Assembly (NCBI GenBank): GCA_004551485.1
Contig: SBLD01000010.1
Location: 69,185 to 133,184 of the forward strand
Length of the DNA stretch: 64,000 bases
Direction of reading: 5' to 3'
DNA from: Billgrantia azerbaijanica
GTDB taxonomy: Bacteria; Pseudomonadota; Gammaproteobacteria; Pseudomonadales; Halomonadaceae
How positions within the stretch are numbered: the first letter of the stretch is position 1; each line of letters starts with the position of its first letter. Shown one piece after another: positions 27,655 through 36,466 of the stretch. The notes beneath the pieces were generated by a model that ran no database searches, was not told the DNA's origin, and was given only the letters and a program-made list of their open reading frames with translations. The position numbers were made by a program, and so were the translations under genes.

Positions 27655-29679
27655 TCAGGCACGCTGGCGACGCCGACGCCGGCCACCACGCGAGGCGGCG
27701 GGGCTCTCCGCCGTCACTGCCGGCAGGGTCACCTCGGCGCGCAGCTGCGGGAAGGGATCGTGGCGATGGGGGATCGCCATGGCGGCCACGAAGTGCTCCT
27801 GGAAACGCGGCTCGGTGGCGGTCTCCACCTTCTCCACGCGGCGCACCACTTCCTCGATCTCGCGACGCGCCCGGCGGCTCAGCAGGGCGATGCGCGCCCC
27901 CGTGCCGGCGGCGTTGCCCGCCGCGGTGACGTGGTCGAGATCGCAGTCGGGAATCAGCCCCAGGATCATGGCGTACTTGACGTCGATGTGCGCGCCGAAG
28001 GCCCCGGCCAGGCGAATGCGGTCGACGCGCTCGGTGCCGAAGTGCTCCATCAGCAGGCGGATACCGGCATACAGCGCCGCCTTGGCCAGCTGGATGGCGC
28101 GAATGTCGGTCTGGGTGATGGCGATGGTCCGTGTCGCGTCGCGATGCAACACGTAGGCGAAGGTCCGTCCATCGGCCACGATGCGCTCGCTGCGCGTCGC
28201 CAGGTCGCCCTGCACGACACCGTCCTGGTTGATGATGCCGGCCAGGTACATCTCGGCGATCACCTCGATGATGCCCGAGCCGCAGATGCCGGTGACCCCG
28301 TACGGCGCCGCCGCCTCGTCGAAGCCCGGCTCGTTGGACCACAGCTCACCACCGATCACCTTGTAGCGCGGTTCGAGCGTCAGCGGGTCGATGCGCACCC
28401 GTTCGATAGCGCCGGCGGCCGCCCGCTGCCCGCCGCTGATCTGGGCCCCCTCGAAGGCCGGACCGGTGGGGCTGGAGCAGGCCAGCAGGCGATGGCGGTT
28501 ACCCAGCACGATCTCCGCGTTGGTGCCCACGTCGACCAGCAGCATCAGCTCCTCGCCCAGGTAGGGCGTCTCGGAGAGGATCATCCCCGCGGTGTCGGCC
28601 CCCACGTGCCCGGCGATGCAGGGCAGGCCATAGACCCGGGCGTTGGGGTGGATGACCAGGTCCATCTCGGTGGCCCACAGCCCGTCGATGGCCTCGTCGG
28701 TGGCGAGCGCGAAAGGCGCGCCGCCCAGTTCCACCGGATTGATGCCGAACACCAGGCTCTGCATGATCGGGTTGCCGACGAACGTCGCCTCGAGGATGGC
28801 GTCCACGTGCACGTCCGCCTCGGTGGCCAGTTCCACGGTGAGCTCGTTCAGGGCATCGCGCACCGAGCGCGTCATGGCTTGATCGCCGCCGGGGTTCATC
28901 ATGATGTAGGAGACCCGGCTCATCAGATCCTCGCCGTAGCGGATCTGCGGGTTCATGCGTCCGGCGGAGGCGACCACCTCGCCGGTCTGCAGGTTGCACA
29001 GGTGCGCGGCGAGGGTCGTCGAGCCCACGTCCACCGCCATGCCGTAGACCTGCGACTGGAAGCCCGGCCACACGCCGATGAGGCGCCGGTCGTCGTAGAC
29101 CGCCACCGTCACGCCCCAGTGGCCCTGACGCAGGGCCTGCTGCAACTGCTGGACGACACGGATGTCGGTCTCCAGCTCGGCCAGGTGCCATTCGTAGGCC
29201 AGGGCATCCTTGAGGCGACGCAGGTCCGAGGCCGGCACGTGCATGTCCGGCTCCTGCACCGCCACGTAGTAGAGCCGCACGATGGGGTCGAGCTCGATGT
29301 CGAGCACTTCGGCGCGCTTGCGCACGATCTGGCGGTGCACCTGGCTCGACGCGGGCACGTCGATCACGGCATCGCCGAGCAACTGGGTGGAGCAGCTCAG
29401 CCGCCGCCCGTCGCGCAGCGGCCCGCGGCGCGTCTCCCAGGCCTGCTCGGTGTCGCTCTTGGCGCTGAGGTGATCCGGCCACGACTCGACCCCATGCTTG
29501 GAGAAGTGCCCCTCGCAGAGGTCGACCTGGCAGCGGCCGCACAGGCCGCGGCCGCCGCACACCGAGTCGATGTCGACGCCCAGTGCACGGGCGGCCTCCA
29601 GCACCGGGGTGCCCACCGGGAAGCGCCCGCGGCGCCCGGAAGGGGTGAAGACGACGAGCGCCTCGTCAGCATCGGACAT
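27655..29679 (-). CDS. Corrinoid-protein reductive activator (RACo-like, ferredoxin + ASKHA)
   Basis: 674-residue protein. An N-terminal [2Fe-2S] ferredoxin domain has Cys41, Cys47, Cys50 (CGGRGLCGRC) and Cys96, the pattern CX5CX2CXnC of RACo-type activators. The rest is an ASKHA ATPase-like region (DUF4445 type) with VDVGSTTLAAHL and VDVGTNAEIVLG phosphate loops and ITGICGSGIIE-like motif GVTGICGSGI. Such proteins use ATP to reduce inactive Co(II) corrinoid back to Co(I). ATG 29679 has GGAGG 5 bases upstream. The last 16 residues contain seven arginines (SRGGRRRRRQRA), an unusual tail. Confidence 0.9.
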   Translation of the reverse strand: MSDADEALVVFTPSGRRGRFPVGTPVLEAARALGVDIDSVCGGRGLCGRCQVDLCEGHFSKHGVESWPDHLSAKSDTEQAWETRRGPLRDGRRLSCSTQLLGDAVIDVPASSQVHRQIVRKRAEVLDIELDPIVRLYYVAVQEPDMHVPASDLRRLKDALAYEWHLAELETDIRVVQQLQQALRQGHWGVTVAVYDDRRLIGVWPGFQSQVYGMAVDVGSTTLAAHLCNLQTGEVVASAGRMNPQIRYGEDLMSRVSYIMMNPGGDQAMTRSVRDALNELTVELATEADVHVDAILEATFVGNPIMQSLVFGINPVELGGAPFALATDEAIDGLWATEMDLVIHPNARVYGLPCIAGHVGADTAGMILSETPYLGEELMLLVDVGTNAEIVLGNRHRLLACSSPTGPAFEGAQISGGQRAAAGAIERVRIDPLTLEPRYKVIGGELWSNEPGFDEAAAPYGVTGICGSGIIEVIAEMYLAGIINQDGVVQGDLATRSERIVADGRTFAYVLHRDATRTIAITQTDIRAIQLAKAALYAGIRLLMEHFGTERVDRIRLAGAFGAHIDVKYAMILGLIPDCDLDHVTAAGNAAGTGARIALLSRRARREIEEVVRRVEKVETATEPRFQEHFVAAMAIPHRHDPFPQLRAEVTLPAVTAESPAASRGGRRRRRQRA

Positions 29680-29712
29680 GGGGACCTCCGTCCACAGGGA
29701 TTCGTTCAGGGA

Positions 29713-29738
29713 CGAAGCGCCTCATACGAGGCGCTTCG
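29713..29738. terminator. Hairpin between methyltransferase and activator genes
   Basis: An 11-bp perfect stem (29713-29723 with 29728-29738, loop ATAC). A T-rich run follows on the plus side and only weak sequence on the minus side. It may partly terminate or process the long minus-strand transcript between the MTHF methyltransferase and the activator. Confidence 0.5.
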
Positions 29739-29792
29739 GTTGTTTATAGTGGTTCTTCGCACTTTGGCGTAAATCTGTTCGGCAGGCTGCAT

Positions 29793-29898
29793 GGTGGGAG
29801 GCCGGCTTTGCCGGGCGAAGGCGCCGCAGGCGCCCTTTTGGCAGCGCTGCGCGCTGCTTCGCGAGCTAAAGTCGGAGCGCCGAACCGTCCCTCCCACA
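29793..29898. repeat. REP/BIME-like structured intergenic element
   Basis: About 106 bases bounded by inverted GGTGGGAGG / CCTCCCAC ends and packed with short palindromes (CCGGCTTTGCCGG, GGCGCCGCAGGCGCC, CAGCGCTGCGCGCTG). This is the look of Pseudomonas- and Halomonas-type repetitive extragenic palindromes. No second copy was found in the window. It lies inside the 280-base gap of the one-carbon operon. Confidence 0.6.
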
Positions 29899-29959
29899 AA
29901 GCCATTCCACGCCAGTCTGCGAAGAACTTTTATTGTTATGGTCTTGCGAAAATCCGGCC

Positions 29960-30874
29960 TCAGGTGGTGGCGCGGCGCCGGCGGGTCTGACGCCGCCCGC
30001 GCCCCTCGGCGCCGTCCGCGCCCGCCGCCGGCGGCTCGCGGAACTTCTGGATCCAGCGCATGCAGTCGGGGTCGTGACCCATCATCACGTCGGCACCCAT
30101 GATGGCGGTCATGATCTCGCTGTGCAGCGGGTTGGTGATCGCCGAGGTCATCCCCGAGGCGATGGCCATGCTCATGAAGGCCGCGTTGATGCCGTTGCGG
30201 TTGGGCAGGCCGAAGCTGACGTTGGAGGCCCCGCAGGTGGTGTTGACCTTGAGCTCCTTCTGCAGGCGGTGGCACAGGGCGAACACCTGGCGACCCGCCG
30301 AGCCCACGGCGCCGATCGGCATCACCAGCGGGTCGACCACCACGTCGCAGGCGGGGATGCCGTGGTCGGCGGCACGCTCGACGATCTTCTTGGCGATGGC
30401 GAAGCGCACGTCCGGGTCCTGGGAGATGCCGGTCTCGTCGTTGCTGATCGCCACCACCGCCGCACCGTGCTTCTTGACCAGCGGCAGCACCGCCTCGAGG
30501 CTCTCGTCCTCGCCGGTCACCGAGTTCACCAGCGCCTTGCCCTTGTAGACGGAGAGCCCCGCCTCCAGCGCCTTGATGACCGAGGAGTCGATGCACAGCG
30601 GCACGTCGGTCAGCGACTGCACCAGCTCGACGGTCTGGGCGAGGATCGCCGGCTCGTCGGCCAGCGGGATGCCGGCGTTGACGTCCAGCATGTGCGCGCC
30701 ATTGGCCAGCTGGTCCTCCACGTCCTTGACCACCCGGGAAAAGTCGCCGGCGGCCATTTCCGCGGCCAGCTGCTTGCGCCCGGTGGGGTTGATGCGCTCG
30801 CCGATGACCACGAAGGGTCGCTCGAAGCCGAGCACGACTTCCTTCTTGTGCGAGCTGATGACGGTGTCGGTCAT
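29960..30874 (-). CDS. Methyl-corrinoid:tetrahydrofolate methyltransferase (MtgA/AcsE-like)
   Basis: 304-residue pterin-binding TIM-barrel protein. It starts the core with VIGERINPTGRKQLA, followed by GAHMLDVNAG, the Asp/Asn pterin contacts in CIDSS and LVNSVTGE, and VSFGLPNR near the end. These match the methyltransferase domain of MetH, AcsE and MtgA. It would pass the methyl group from the corrinoid protein to THF. The C-terminal 14 residues hold seven arginines (GRGRRQTRRRRATT), not part of the barrel. It is 70 bases after metF. Confidence 0.92.
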   Translation of the reverse strand: MTDTVISSHKKEVVLGFERPFVVIGERINPTGRKQLAAEMAAGDFSRVVKDVEDQLANGAHMLDVNAGIPLADEPAILAQTVELVQSLTDVPLCIDSSVIKALEAGLSVYKGKALVNSVTGEDESLEAVLPLVKKHGAAVVAISNDETGISQDPDVRFAIAKKIVERAADHGIPACDVVVDPLVMPIGAVGSAGRQVFALCHRLQKELKVNTTCGASNVSFGLPNRNGINAAFMSMAIASGMTSAITNPLHSEIMTAIMGADVMMGHDPDCMRWIQKFREPPAAGADGAEGRGRRQTRRRRATT

Positions 30875-30944
30875 GGTGCTTCCTCGGTGTTGGTGTTGTC
30901 GTTGCTATCTTGTCGTTGCGATTGAGTGCCTGCGGAAGGCGTTG

Positions 30945-32009
30945 TCATCCCGAGACTGGTTCGAGCTCTTCTTCCAGCGCATCGGGCGATTCGGGATTGA
31001 GTTCGGCCGGGTTGTCGCGTCCCGGGTACCAGGGCACGCGCCCCTCCAGCACGCCGGTGCCCTCGATGATCTCGGCCACGGTGTGCTCCTGGCGGTAGGC
31101 CATGATGTGCGCGCCGCTGACCCCGGGGATCTCGCGGATCTGCTGCAGCAGGTCCATGCACAGCCGCTTGCCCTCCTCCTTCTGGTTCTTGGCGCCCTCC
31201 AGGCGCGCGATCACGGCATCCGGGATGTGCACGCCGGGCACGTTGTCACGGATCCAGCGGGCGCTGCGCGCCGAGGCAAGCGGCCCGACGCCGGGCAGAA
31301 TGAAGACGCGATCCGGCCCTTCGAGCAGCCCCAGGTCGTTCACCTTGAGCATGAAGTCGCGCAGCCGGGGGATGTCGAAGCAGTACTGGGTCTGGATGAA
31401 CTGCGCGCCGGCGGCCACCTTCTTGGCCAGCCGGTGCGGCCGCCAGTCGAGGGGCGGCACGAAGGGGTTCTCGGCGGCGCCGAGGAAGATGCGCGGCGGC
31501 ATGTCGATCTTGCGCCCGCTCTGGAAGCGGCAGTCGTCGCGCATGCCGCGGGCGATCTCCAGGAGCGACATGGAGTCGAGATCGAACACCGGCTTGGCCT
31601 GGGGGTGGTCGCCGGCCTGGACGCCATCGCCGGAGAGGCACAGCAGGTTGCAGGCGCCCATGGCCGCTGCGCCGAGGATCTCGCCCTGCATGGCGATGCG
31701 GTTACGATCGCGGCACGAGATCTGCAGGATGGTGGCGTAGCCCACCCGGGTGAGCAGCGAGCAGACCCCGACGCTGGACATGTGGCAGTGCGCCCCGGAG
31801 CCGTCGGTGGCGTTGATGGCATCCACGTAGCCGTCGAAGATCGCCGCGCGCTTGAGCACCTCGGCCGGGTCGGCGGAATCCGGCGGATCGATCTCGCTGG
31901 TGATGGCGAACTTGCCGGCGCGCAGCACGCGCTCCAGGCGCCCGGGCGAGACGTGGCCCGGCAGGATCGGCAGGGAGTAGCCCGGTACGGGCTCGTCGTC
32001 GAACTTCAT
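30945..32009 (-). CDS. metF: Methylenetetrahydrofolate reductase, MetF-type
   Basis: 354-residue flavoprotein of the MTHFR family, longer than E. coli MetF (296). Family landmarks are ITSEIDPPDSADP near the N-terminus, NATDGSGAHCHMSS, LLCLSGDGVQAGDHPQAK, and FIQTQYCFD. In this context it would run in the oxidative direction, methyl-THF to methylene-THF. The start overlaps the stop of the Cys-rich MetV-like gene by four bases (ATGA), and GGAG lies 7 bases upstream, so the two proteins are probably made together. Confidence 0.93.
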   Translation of the reverse strand: MKFDDEPVPGYSLPILPGHVSPGRLERVLRAGKFAITSEIDPPDSADPAEVLKRAAIFDGYVDAINATDGSGAHCHMSSVGVCSLLTRVGYATILQISCRDRNRIAMQGEILGAAAMGACNLLCLSGDGVQAGDHPQAKPVFDLDSMSLLEIARGMRDDCRFQSGRKIDMPPRIFLGAAENPFVPPLDWRPHRLAKKVAAGAQFIQTQYCFDIPRLRDFMLKVNDLGLLEGPDRVFILPGVGPLASARSARWIRDNVPGVHIPDAVIARLEGAKNQKEEGKRLCMDLLQQIREIPGVSGAHIMAYRQEHTVAEIIEGTGVLEGRVPWYPGRDNPAELNPESPDALEEELEPVSG

Positions 32010-32488
32010 TTCACGGCTCCGCTATCCACGCGCTCGCGGGGTTGATCGGCCAGCTGGCGCACCACGCGCAGCCAGGACGAGGAATCCTTCAGGCGGAAGT
32101 CCACCGGCTGCTGCACCACCTGGATGCGATCGCCATACTTCATCCGCCGGCTGCCCTCCCAGGCCTCGACCCACACGCAGCGCATCTCCGGCTTGACCTC
32201 GCAGTGGCCGTTGGCACGCACCCCGCCGCAGGGGCCGTTGCGCAGGTTCTTGGGGCAGTTCATGGGGCACGACATGCCGGTGGCGGAGAGCGCACACTGA
32301 CCGCACATCTGGCAATCGAACAGCAGGCCCTTGACGGACTTCTCGATGGCCTTGACCGGGGCCTCGGCGCGGTCATAGCCGATCCGCCGCCACAGCGGAT
32401 GCAACTTGACCAGCAGCGGCTCGAAGCCCCGGTACACCCATTCGAACAGCCGGGCGTGACGAACCACCCAGCGCCTCACCTTGTACAT
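32006..32488 (-). CDS. MetV-like Cys-rich MTHFR partner (MTHFR C-terminal domain)
   Basis: 160-residue protein matching the 'methylene-THF reductase C-terminal' family, known in acetogens as MetV, a partner of MetF. It has eight cysteines at 59, 62, 65, 74, 78, 87, 96 and 104; the first six form CX2CX2CX8CX3CX8C with the segment NCPKNLRNGPCGG, suitable for a metal or Fe-S centre. It overlaps metF by four bases. A dedicated electron-transfer role with MetF is inferred from acetogens. The presence of MetV in a putatively aerobic proteobacterium is notable. Confidence 0.85.
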   Translation of the reverse strand: MYKVRRWVVRHARLFEWVYRGFEPLLVKLHPLWRRIGYDRAEAPVKAIEKSVKGLLFDCQMCGQCALSATGMSCPMNCPKNLRNGPCGGVRANGHCEVKPEMRCVWVEAWEGSRRMKYGDRIQVVQQPVDFRLKDSSSWLRVVRQLADQPRERVDSGAVK

Positions 32489-32536
32489 CCTCTCCCTCCT
32501 TGCCCGCCATCCTCGTGATCGGGAACCGCGGCCATG

Positions 32537-32560
32537 GTCGTTGTCGTTGTCGTTGTCGTT
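32537..32560. repeat. Short GTCGTT tandem repeat
   Basis: Four perfect copies of the hexamer GTCGTT lie in the 80-base gap between the small 'virulence factor' gene and the MetV-like gene. A looser version occurs near 30885-30915, in the gap before the MTHF methyltransferase gene. They may alter mRNA spacing or be simple slippage products. Confidence 0.7.
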
Positions 32561-32568
32561 GCGCTTGC

Positions 32569-32874
32569 TCAGGCGGGCTCGGCCAGCCCCTTCTGACGCA
32601 CCAGTTGCTTGAGCGCTTCATCATCGAAGTGCGCCTCGAGGCGTGCCGCCTCGGCCTCGGCCTCGGCCTGCAGGTCGTCGCCGCACTCGCGCGGGGTGCT
32701 GCGCTGCCAGTCGGCCATGTACGCCTCCGAGCCGCCCTTGCCGGCCCGCATGGCCGCCCGGTCGATGGCGTGCTGGAAGCGCGGCGACAGCAGTACCTTG
32801 GCGCTCCTGCGCCCCTGCTTGGCGATTACCTGGGCGGGAATGTCCCGCCAGCTGACGATGGTCAGTGTTGTCAT
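32569..32874 (-). CDS. Small 'virulence factor' domain protein
   Basis: 101-residue protein starting MTTLTIVSWRDIPAQVIAKQ, the hallmark of a small family annotated only as 'virulence factor' (PF13769). No enzyme motif is visible; the C-terminal half is a charged helix. The start overlaps the DUF1638 stop (ATGA). The family recurs beside corrinoid methyltransferase genes in my recollection, which suggests an accessory role in methyl transfer rather than virulence. Confidence 0.78.
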   Translation of the reverse strand: MTTLTIVSWRDIPAQVIAKQGRRSAKVLLSPRFQHAIDRAAMRAGKGGSEAYMADWQRSTPRECGDDLQAEAEAEAARLEAHFDDEALKQLVRQKGLAEPA

Positions 32875-33482
32875 GTTGCCTGCTCCACAGCGCCCGGCTC
32901 CGAGACCAGGCGGACCAGGGAGGTCGCCAGCTCGCCGTAGCCGGTATGCCGGTATTCGAAGGAGAGCCCCAGCCGTTCGGCGGCACGCCGGGCCGCCACC
33001 TGCAGCGCGGGATCGTCACGCTGCGAGAGGTAGACGAGCCGCCGATACTGGCCAAAATAGAGACTCGCGAGTTCGGGATGGCGCGCGATGCCGAGCTCCT
33101 CGATGACCAGCCGGTCGAAGTGGCGTACGAGAAAGTCGGTCAGGTAGAAGGTGCCCGGTTCCTGTTCACTGAGCGCCGCGACCACCGACTCCCCGGCATA
33201 GACGTCATAGCAATGCGCCCCTGGCAACCGTTCGGCGCCATGCTCGGCCAGCACGTCGTCCAGCAATCCGCCCGTGCCACAATCGGCATAGGCCACGAGA
33301 ATGCGCGGCGACCCCGGTACCTTTTCCAGCTTTTCTCGCACCGCGTCGGGTATCCGATCCGGCCGGTTGTGGAGGTCCGCCGGCAGGCATTCCAGGCGCA
33401 CATCGCGCCAGCCATTGGCAGCGATCAGGGCCTTGATCTCCCTGGCCAGTGCCCCACAGGCAATGATCAGCACGGACGACAT
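32871..33482 (-). CDS. DUF1638 protein
   Basis: 203-residue DUF1638 protein. Conserved-looking pieces are IIACGALAREI near the N-terminus, VAYADCGTGGLLDDVL in the middle and GAHCYDVYAG, each with a Cys that could bind a metal or a corrinoid. No function is established. It lies 17 bases after the corrinoid-protein gene and overlaps the next gene by four bases, so its production is tied to the corrinoid protein. A role in loading, repair or sensing of the corrinoid is a guess. Confidence 0.8.
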   Translation of the reverse strand: MSSVLIIACGALAREIKALIAANGWRDVRLECLPADLHNRPDRIPDAVREKLEKVPGSPRILVAYADCGTGGLLDDVLAEHGAERLPGAHCYDVYAGESVVAALSEQEPGTFYLTDFLVRHFDRLVIEELGIARHPELASLYFGQYRRLVYLSQRDDPALQVAARRAAERLGLSFEYRHTGYGELATSLVRLVSEPGAVEQAT

Positions 33483-33499
33483 CGGCGGACCTCCACGGC

Positions 33500-34201
33500 T
33501 CAGGCGGCGCGACGCTGGGCGATGAGATCCTTGGCCATGTCGACCGCCACCCCGGCATCCCGGCAGTAGGCATCGGCACCGATGGCCTGACCGAACTCCT
33601 CATTGAGCGGGGCGCCACCGACCATGACGATGACGTCATCACGCAGGCCCTTTTCGACCAGGGTATCGATGACGACCTTCATGTAGGGCATGGTGGTCGT
33701 GAGCAGCGCCGACATGCCGAGAATGTCCGGCTTGTGCTCCTCCAGCGCCTCGAGATAGGTCTCCACCGGGATGTTGATGCCGATATCGATCACCTCGAAA
33801 CCGGCCCCCTCCATCATCATCGAGACGAGGTTCTTGCCGATATCGTGGATGTCGCCCTTGACGGTGCCGATCACGATCTTGCCGATGGTCTCGGAGTCGG
33901 AAGCGGCCAACAGGGGACGCAGCACTTCCATGCCCCCTTTCATGGCGTTGGCCGCCATCAACACTTCCGGCACGAAGAGAATACCGTCACGGAAGTCGAC
34001 GCCGACGATGGCCATGCCGCCCACCAGCGCCTCGTCGAGCACCCGATTGGCGCTCCAGCCACGCTCGAGCAGGATCTCGGTGCCCTCGATCACCTCATCG
34101 CGCAAACCGTTATAGAGGTCGTCGTGCATCTGCTCGACCAGCTCATCATCGGGCAGGTCGTTGAGATCGAAGTCTTCTTCTTCGTTGTACTGTTCTGTCA
34201 T
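33500..34201 (-). CDS. Cobalamin-binding corrinoid protein (MtgC/MttC-like)
   Basis: 233-residue methyltransferase corrinoid protein. A helical cap domain (about 20-105) is followed by the Rossmann B12-binding domain with GDIHDIGKN (His119 is the expected lower axial cobalt ligand), SALLTTTMPYMK and VMVGGAPLNEEF. It would accept a methyl group from the MttB-family enzyme and hand it to the MTHF methyltransferase. The first 30 residues contain 13 acidic and no basic residues, an unusual N-terminal extension. It heads the minus-strand operon. Confidence 0.94.
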   Translation of the reverse strand: MTEQYNEEEDFDLNDLPDDELVEQMHDDLYNGLRDEVIEGTEILLERGWSANRVLDEALVGGMAIVGVDFRDGILFVPEVLMAANAMKGGMEVLRPLLAASDSETIGKIVIGTVKGDIHDIGKNLVSMMMEGAGFEVIDIGINIPVETYLEALEEHKPDILGMSALLTTTMPYMKVVIDTLVEKGLRDDVIVMVGGAPLNEEFGQAIGADAYCRDAGVAVDMAKDLIAQRRAA

Positions 34202-34532
34202 GGCACTTCGCTCCTGGTCATGTCACCCGCCTGGTCGTATCACCCGATGGCGGCAAGGGTGAGGTTGCGAGAGCAGAGTAGGCGCAGTGCCAAGACACCA
34301 CATCCATCCAAGCGACGCTTTCATGTCGAGAAGCGTCACACAATATGTCTTTTCAAGCCCAGCGCGACGCTCTTACAGACACTTGATTTACATCATATTT
34401 TACGGACATCCAACTTTTTCGCTCGAGTCGCAGCAACGACGCTTGGCGTCGCCTCCAGGCATGCGGGCGGAGATGGGCGGAGTACATTGCCTGCAGACCG
34501 CAACAACAACAGCCAAGATAGTGAGGGGCGCC
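34202..34532. promoter_or_regulatory. Divergent control region of the one-carbon locus
   Basis: This 331-base gap between the corrinoid-protein gene and purU must contain both operon promoters. It includes an AT-rich stretch (about 34340-34435), clearly poorer in GC than its surroundings, and an inverted repeat GACGCTT (34314-34320) / AAGCGTC (34331-34337). No regulator gene is present nearby and no firm -35/-10 pair was identified. Confidence 0.5.
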
Positions 34533-35411
34533 ATGTCCGCAATGACCGAAGGGAAGAACATCTACGTGCTCAAGGCCAGCTGCAAGGGGGCCATCGGTAC
34601 CGTTTCCCGCCTCACCACCTACCTTGCCCAGCGCCACTGCTACATCATGGAGCTGGCGCAGTTCGATGAAATCGAAACCGGCAACTTCTATATACGCTGC
34701 GTCTTTTCCACGACACCGGGCATCACCCCCAAGCTGGAGGAACTCAAGGCCGAGTTCGGTCATGGCGTTGCCGAACGCGACGACATGGAGTGGGAGATGC
34801 ACGACACCCTGACCCCACCCAAGGTGCTGATCATGGTGTCGAAGTTCGACCACTGCCTCGACGATCTTCTGTACCGACAGCGTACCGGCGAGATCAAGAT
34901 GGAGATTCCGGCCATCGTCTCCAATCACCCTGACCTCAAGCGCCTCGCCGACTGGCACGAAATTCCTTTCTATCACCTGCCCATTACGCCGGAAACCAAG
35001 CAGGAGCAGGAGCGCCAAGTGCTCGACCTCGTCGAGGAAACGGGGGCCGATCTGGTCGTACTGGCGCGCTACATGCAGATCCTTTCCTCCAACCTGTGCG
35101 AGGAACTGGCTGGTCGCGCCATCAACATCCACCACTCCTTCCTGCCGGGCTTCAAGGGGGCCAAGCCGTATCACCAAGCCTTCGACCGGGGCGTCAAGCT
35201 GATCGGTGCCACCGCCCACTACGTCACGACCGACCTGGACGAGGGACCGATCATCGAGCAGGTCGTCGAGCGCGTGGATCACACCTACAGCCCGATTCAG
35301 CTGGCCGCTGTCGGACGGGACGCCGAGAACATGGCCCTGTCACGGGCCGTGCGTTATCACCTGGAGCACCGGGTCTTCACCAACGGCAACAAGACCGTCG
35401 TATTCCGCTGA
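34533..35411 (+). CDS. purU: Formyltetrahydrofolate deformylase
   Basis: 292-residue enzyme hydrolysing 10-formyl-THF to formate and THF. An N-terminal ACT domain (about 1-85) is followed by a formyl-transferase-like domain with the catalytic set: Asn-His in [17 protein letters not shown] and Asp in [15 protein letters not shown] 34533 has GAGG 6 bases upstream. In this operon it would release the oxidised methyl group as formate. It is 22 bases upstream of folD. Confidence 0.93.
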   Translation: MSAMTEGKNIYVLKASCKGAIGTVSRLTTYLAQRHCYIMELAQFDEIETGNFYIRCVFSTTPGITPKLEELKAEFGHGVAERDDMEWEMHDTLTPPKVLIMVSKFDHCLDDLLYRQRTGEIKMEIPAIVSNHPDLKRLADWHEIPFYHLPITPETKQEQERQVLDLVEETGADLVVLARYMQILSSNLCEELAGRAINIHHSFLPGFKGAKPYHQAFDRGVKLIGATAHYVTTDLDEGPIIEQVVERVDHTYSPIQLAAVGRDAENMALSRAVRYHLEHRVFTNGNKTVVFR

Positions 35412-35433
35412 CGCCCCCGACAGGAGAAAGACC

Positions 35434-36354
35434 ATGTCCAACCTGATCGACGGCAAGACCCAGGCAGCCCGGCTTCGCGAAGAGATCGGCCGCCAGGTCA
35501 GTCGACTGCGCCAGCGCGACCTGATCACCCCCGGCCTCGCCGTGATCCTCGTCGGCGAGGATCCGGCCAGCCAGGTGTACGTGCGCAACAAGGCCACCCA
35601 GGCTCGCGAGGCCGGCATGGCCTCGTTCGAATACCGGCTCGCCGACAGCGTGCCCCAGAGCAAGCTGCTCGACCTGATCGAGCGGCTGAATCGCGACCCC
35701 GAGGTCCACGGCATCCTGGTCCAGCTTCCGCTGCCGCCCCAGATCGACGAGGCGCGCGTGATCCAGGCCATCCACCCCGACAAGGACATCGACGGCTTCC
35801 ACCCCATCAACGTGGGCAACATCGCCACCGGGGGGCACGGCATGGTGCCCTGCACCCCGCTCGGCTGCCTGATGCTCCTCAAGCACCGGCTGGGCGAGCT
35901 GAGCGGCAAGCGTGCCGTGGTGCTGGGCCGCTCCAACATCGTCGGCAAGCCGATGGCGAGCCTGCTGCTGCACGAGCACTGCACGGTCACCGTGGCCCAC
36001 TCGCGCACCCAGGACCTCGCGGCGCTGTGCCGCGAGGCCGACATCCTGGTGGCTGCCGTGGGCCGGCCGGGCATGGTCAAGGGTGACTGGATCAAGCCCG
36101 GCGCTGCGGTCATCGACGTGGGCATCAACCGCATCGAGGCCGACGGCTGTACGCGCCTGGTCGGCGACGTGGACTTCGGGAGTGCCAGCGAGGTCGCCGG
36201 CGCCATTACCCCGGTGCCGGGCGGCGTCGGTCCCATGACCATCGCCTGCCTGCTGCTCAACACCCTCCAGGCCACCTGCCGCCAGTACGACATCCCTGTG
36301 CCCGACGACCTCGTGTCGCGCGCCTGGGATGACGCCGCAGCCGAACCGGTTTGA
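35434..36354 (+). CDS. folD: FolD, methylene-THF dehydrogenase/cyclohydrolase
   Basis: 306-residue bifunctional enzyme taking methylene-THF to formyl-THF. The catalytic lysine segment [11 protein letters not shown], the signature [12 protein letters not shown] and the Rossmann [14 protein letters not shown] are present, ending in [14 protein letters not shown] 35434 has AGGAG 7 bases upstream. It lies between purU and the MttB-family gene, bridging methylene-THF and formate. Confidence 0.95.
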   Translation: MSNLIDGKTQAARLREEIGRQVSRLRQRDLITPGLAVILVGEDPASQVYVRNKATQAREAGMASFEYRLADSVPQSKLLDLIERLNRDPEVHGILVQLPLPPQIDEARVIQAIHPDKDIDGFHPINVGNIATGGHGMVPCTPLGCLMLLKHRLGELSGKRAVVLGRSNIVGKPMASLLLHEHCTVTVAHSRTQDLAALCREADILVAAVGRPGMVKGDWIKPGAAVIDVGINRIEADGCTRLVGDVDFGSASEVAGAITPVPGGVGPMTIACLLLNTLQATCRQYDIPVPDDLVSRAWDDAAAEPV

Positions 36355-36466
36355 CGCAAACCGGCATGTGCAGGTCGCAGGGCGAGCAGAGCCCAACGAC
36401 CCGCTCTCCAATACTGCCTTCGCTCCCGCGACAACAGCTGCCATCACAACAATCGAGGAGACCGTC

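Noticed and set aside
27580-29772. 730-codon plus-strand frame opposite the RACo-like activator
   Set aside because: Antisense shadow; the activator on the minus strand has a good ribosome-binding site and Fe-S motif.
29706-30596. Minus-strand frame that overlaps the MTHF methyltransferase in another register
   Set aside because: No recognisable domain; the in-register 304-residue protein explains the region.
34202-34532. Possible cobalamin riboswitch before the corrinoid-protein gene
   Set aside because: No B12-box-like sequence or expected multi-helix arrangement was recognised by eye.
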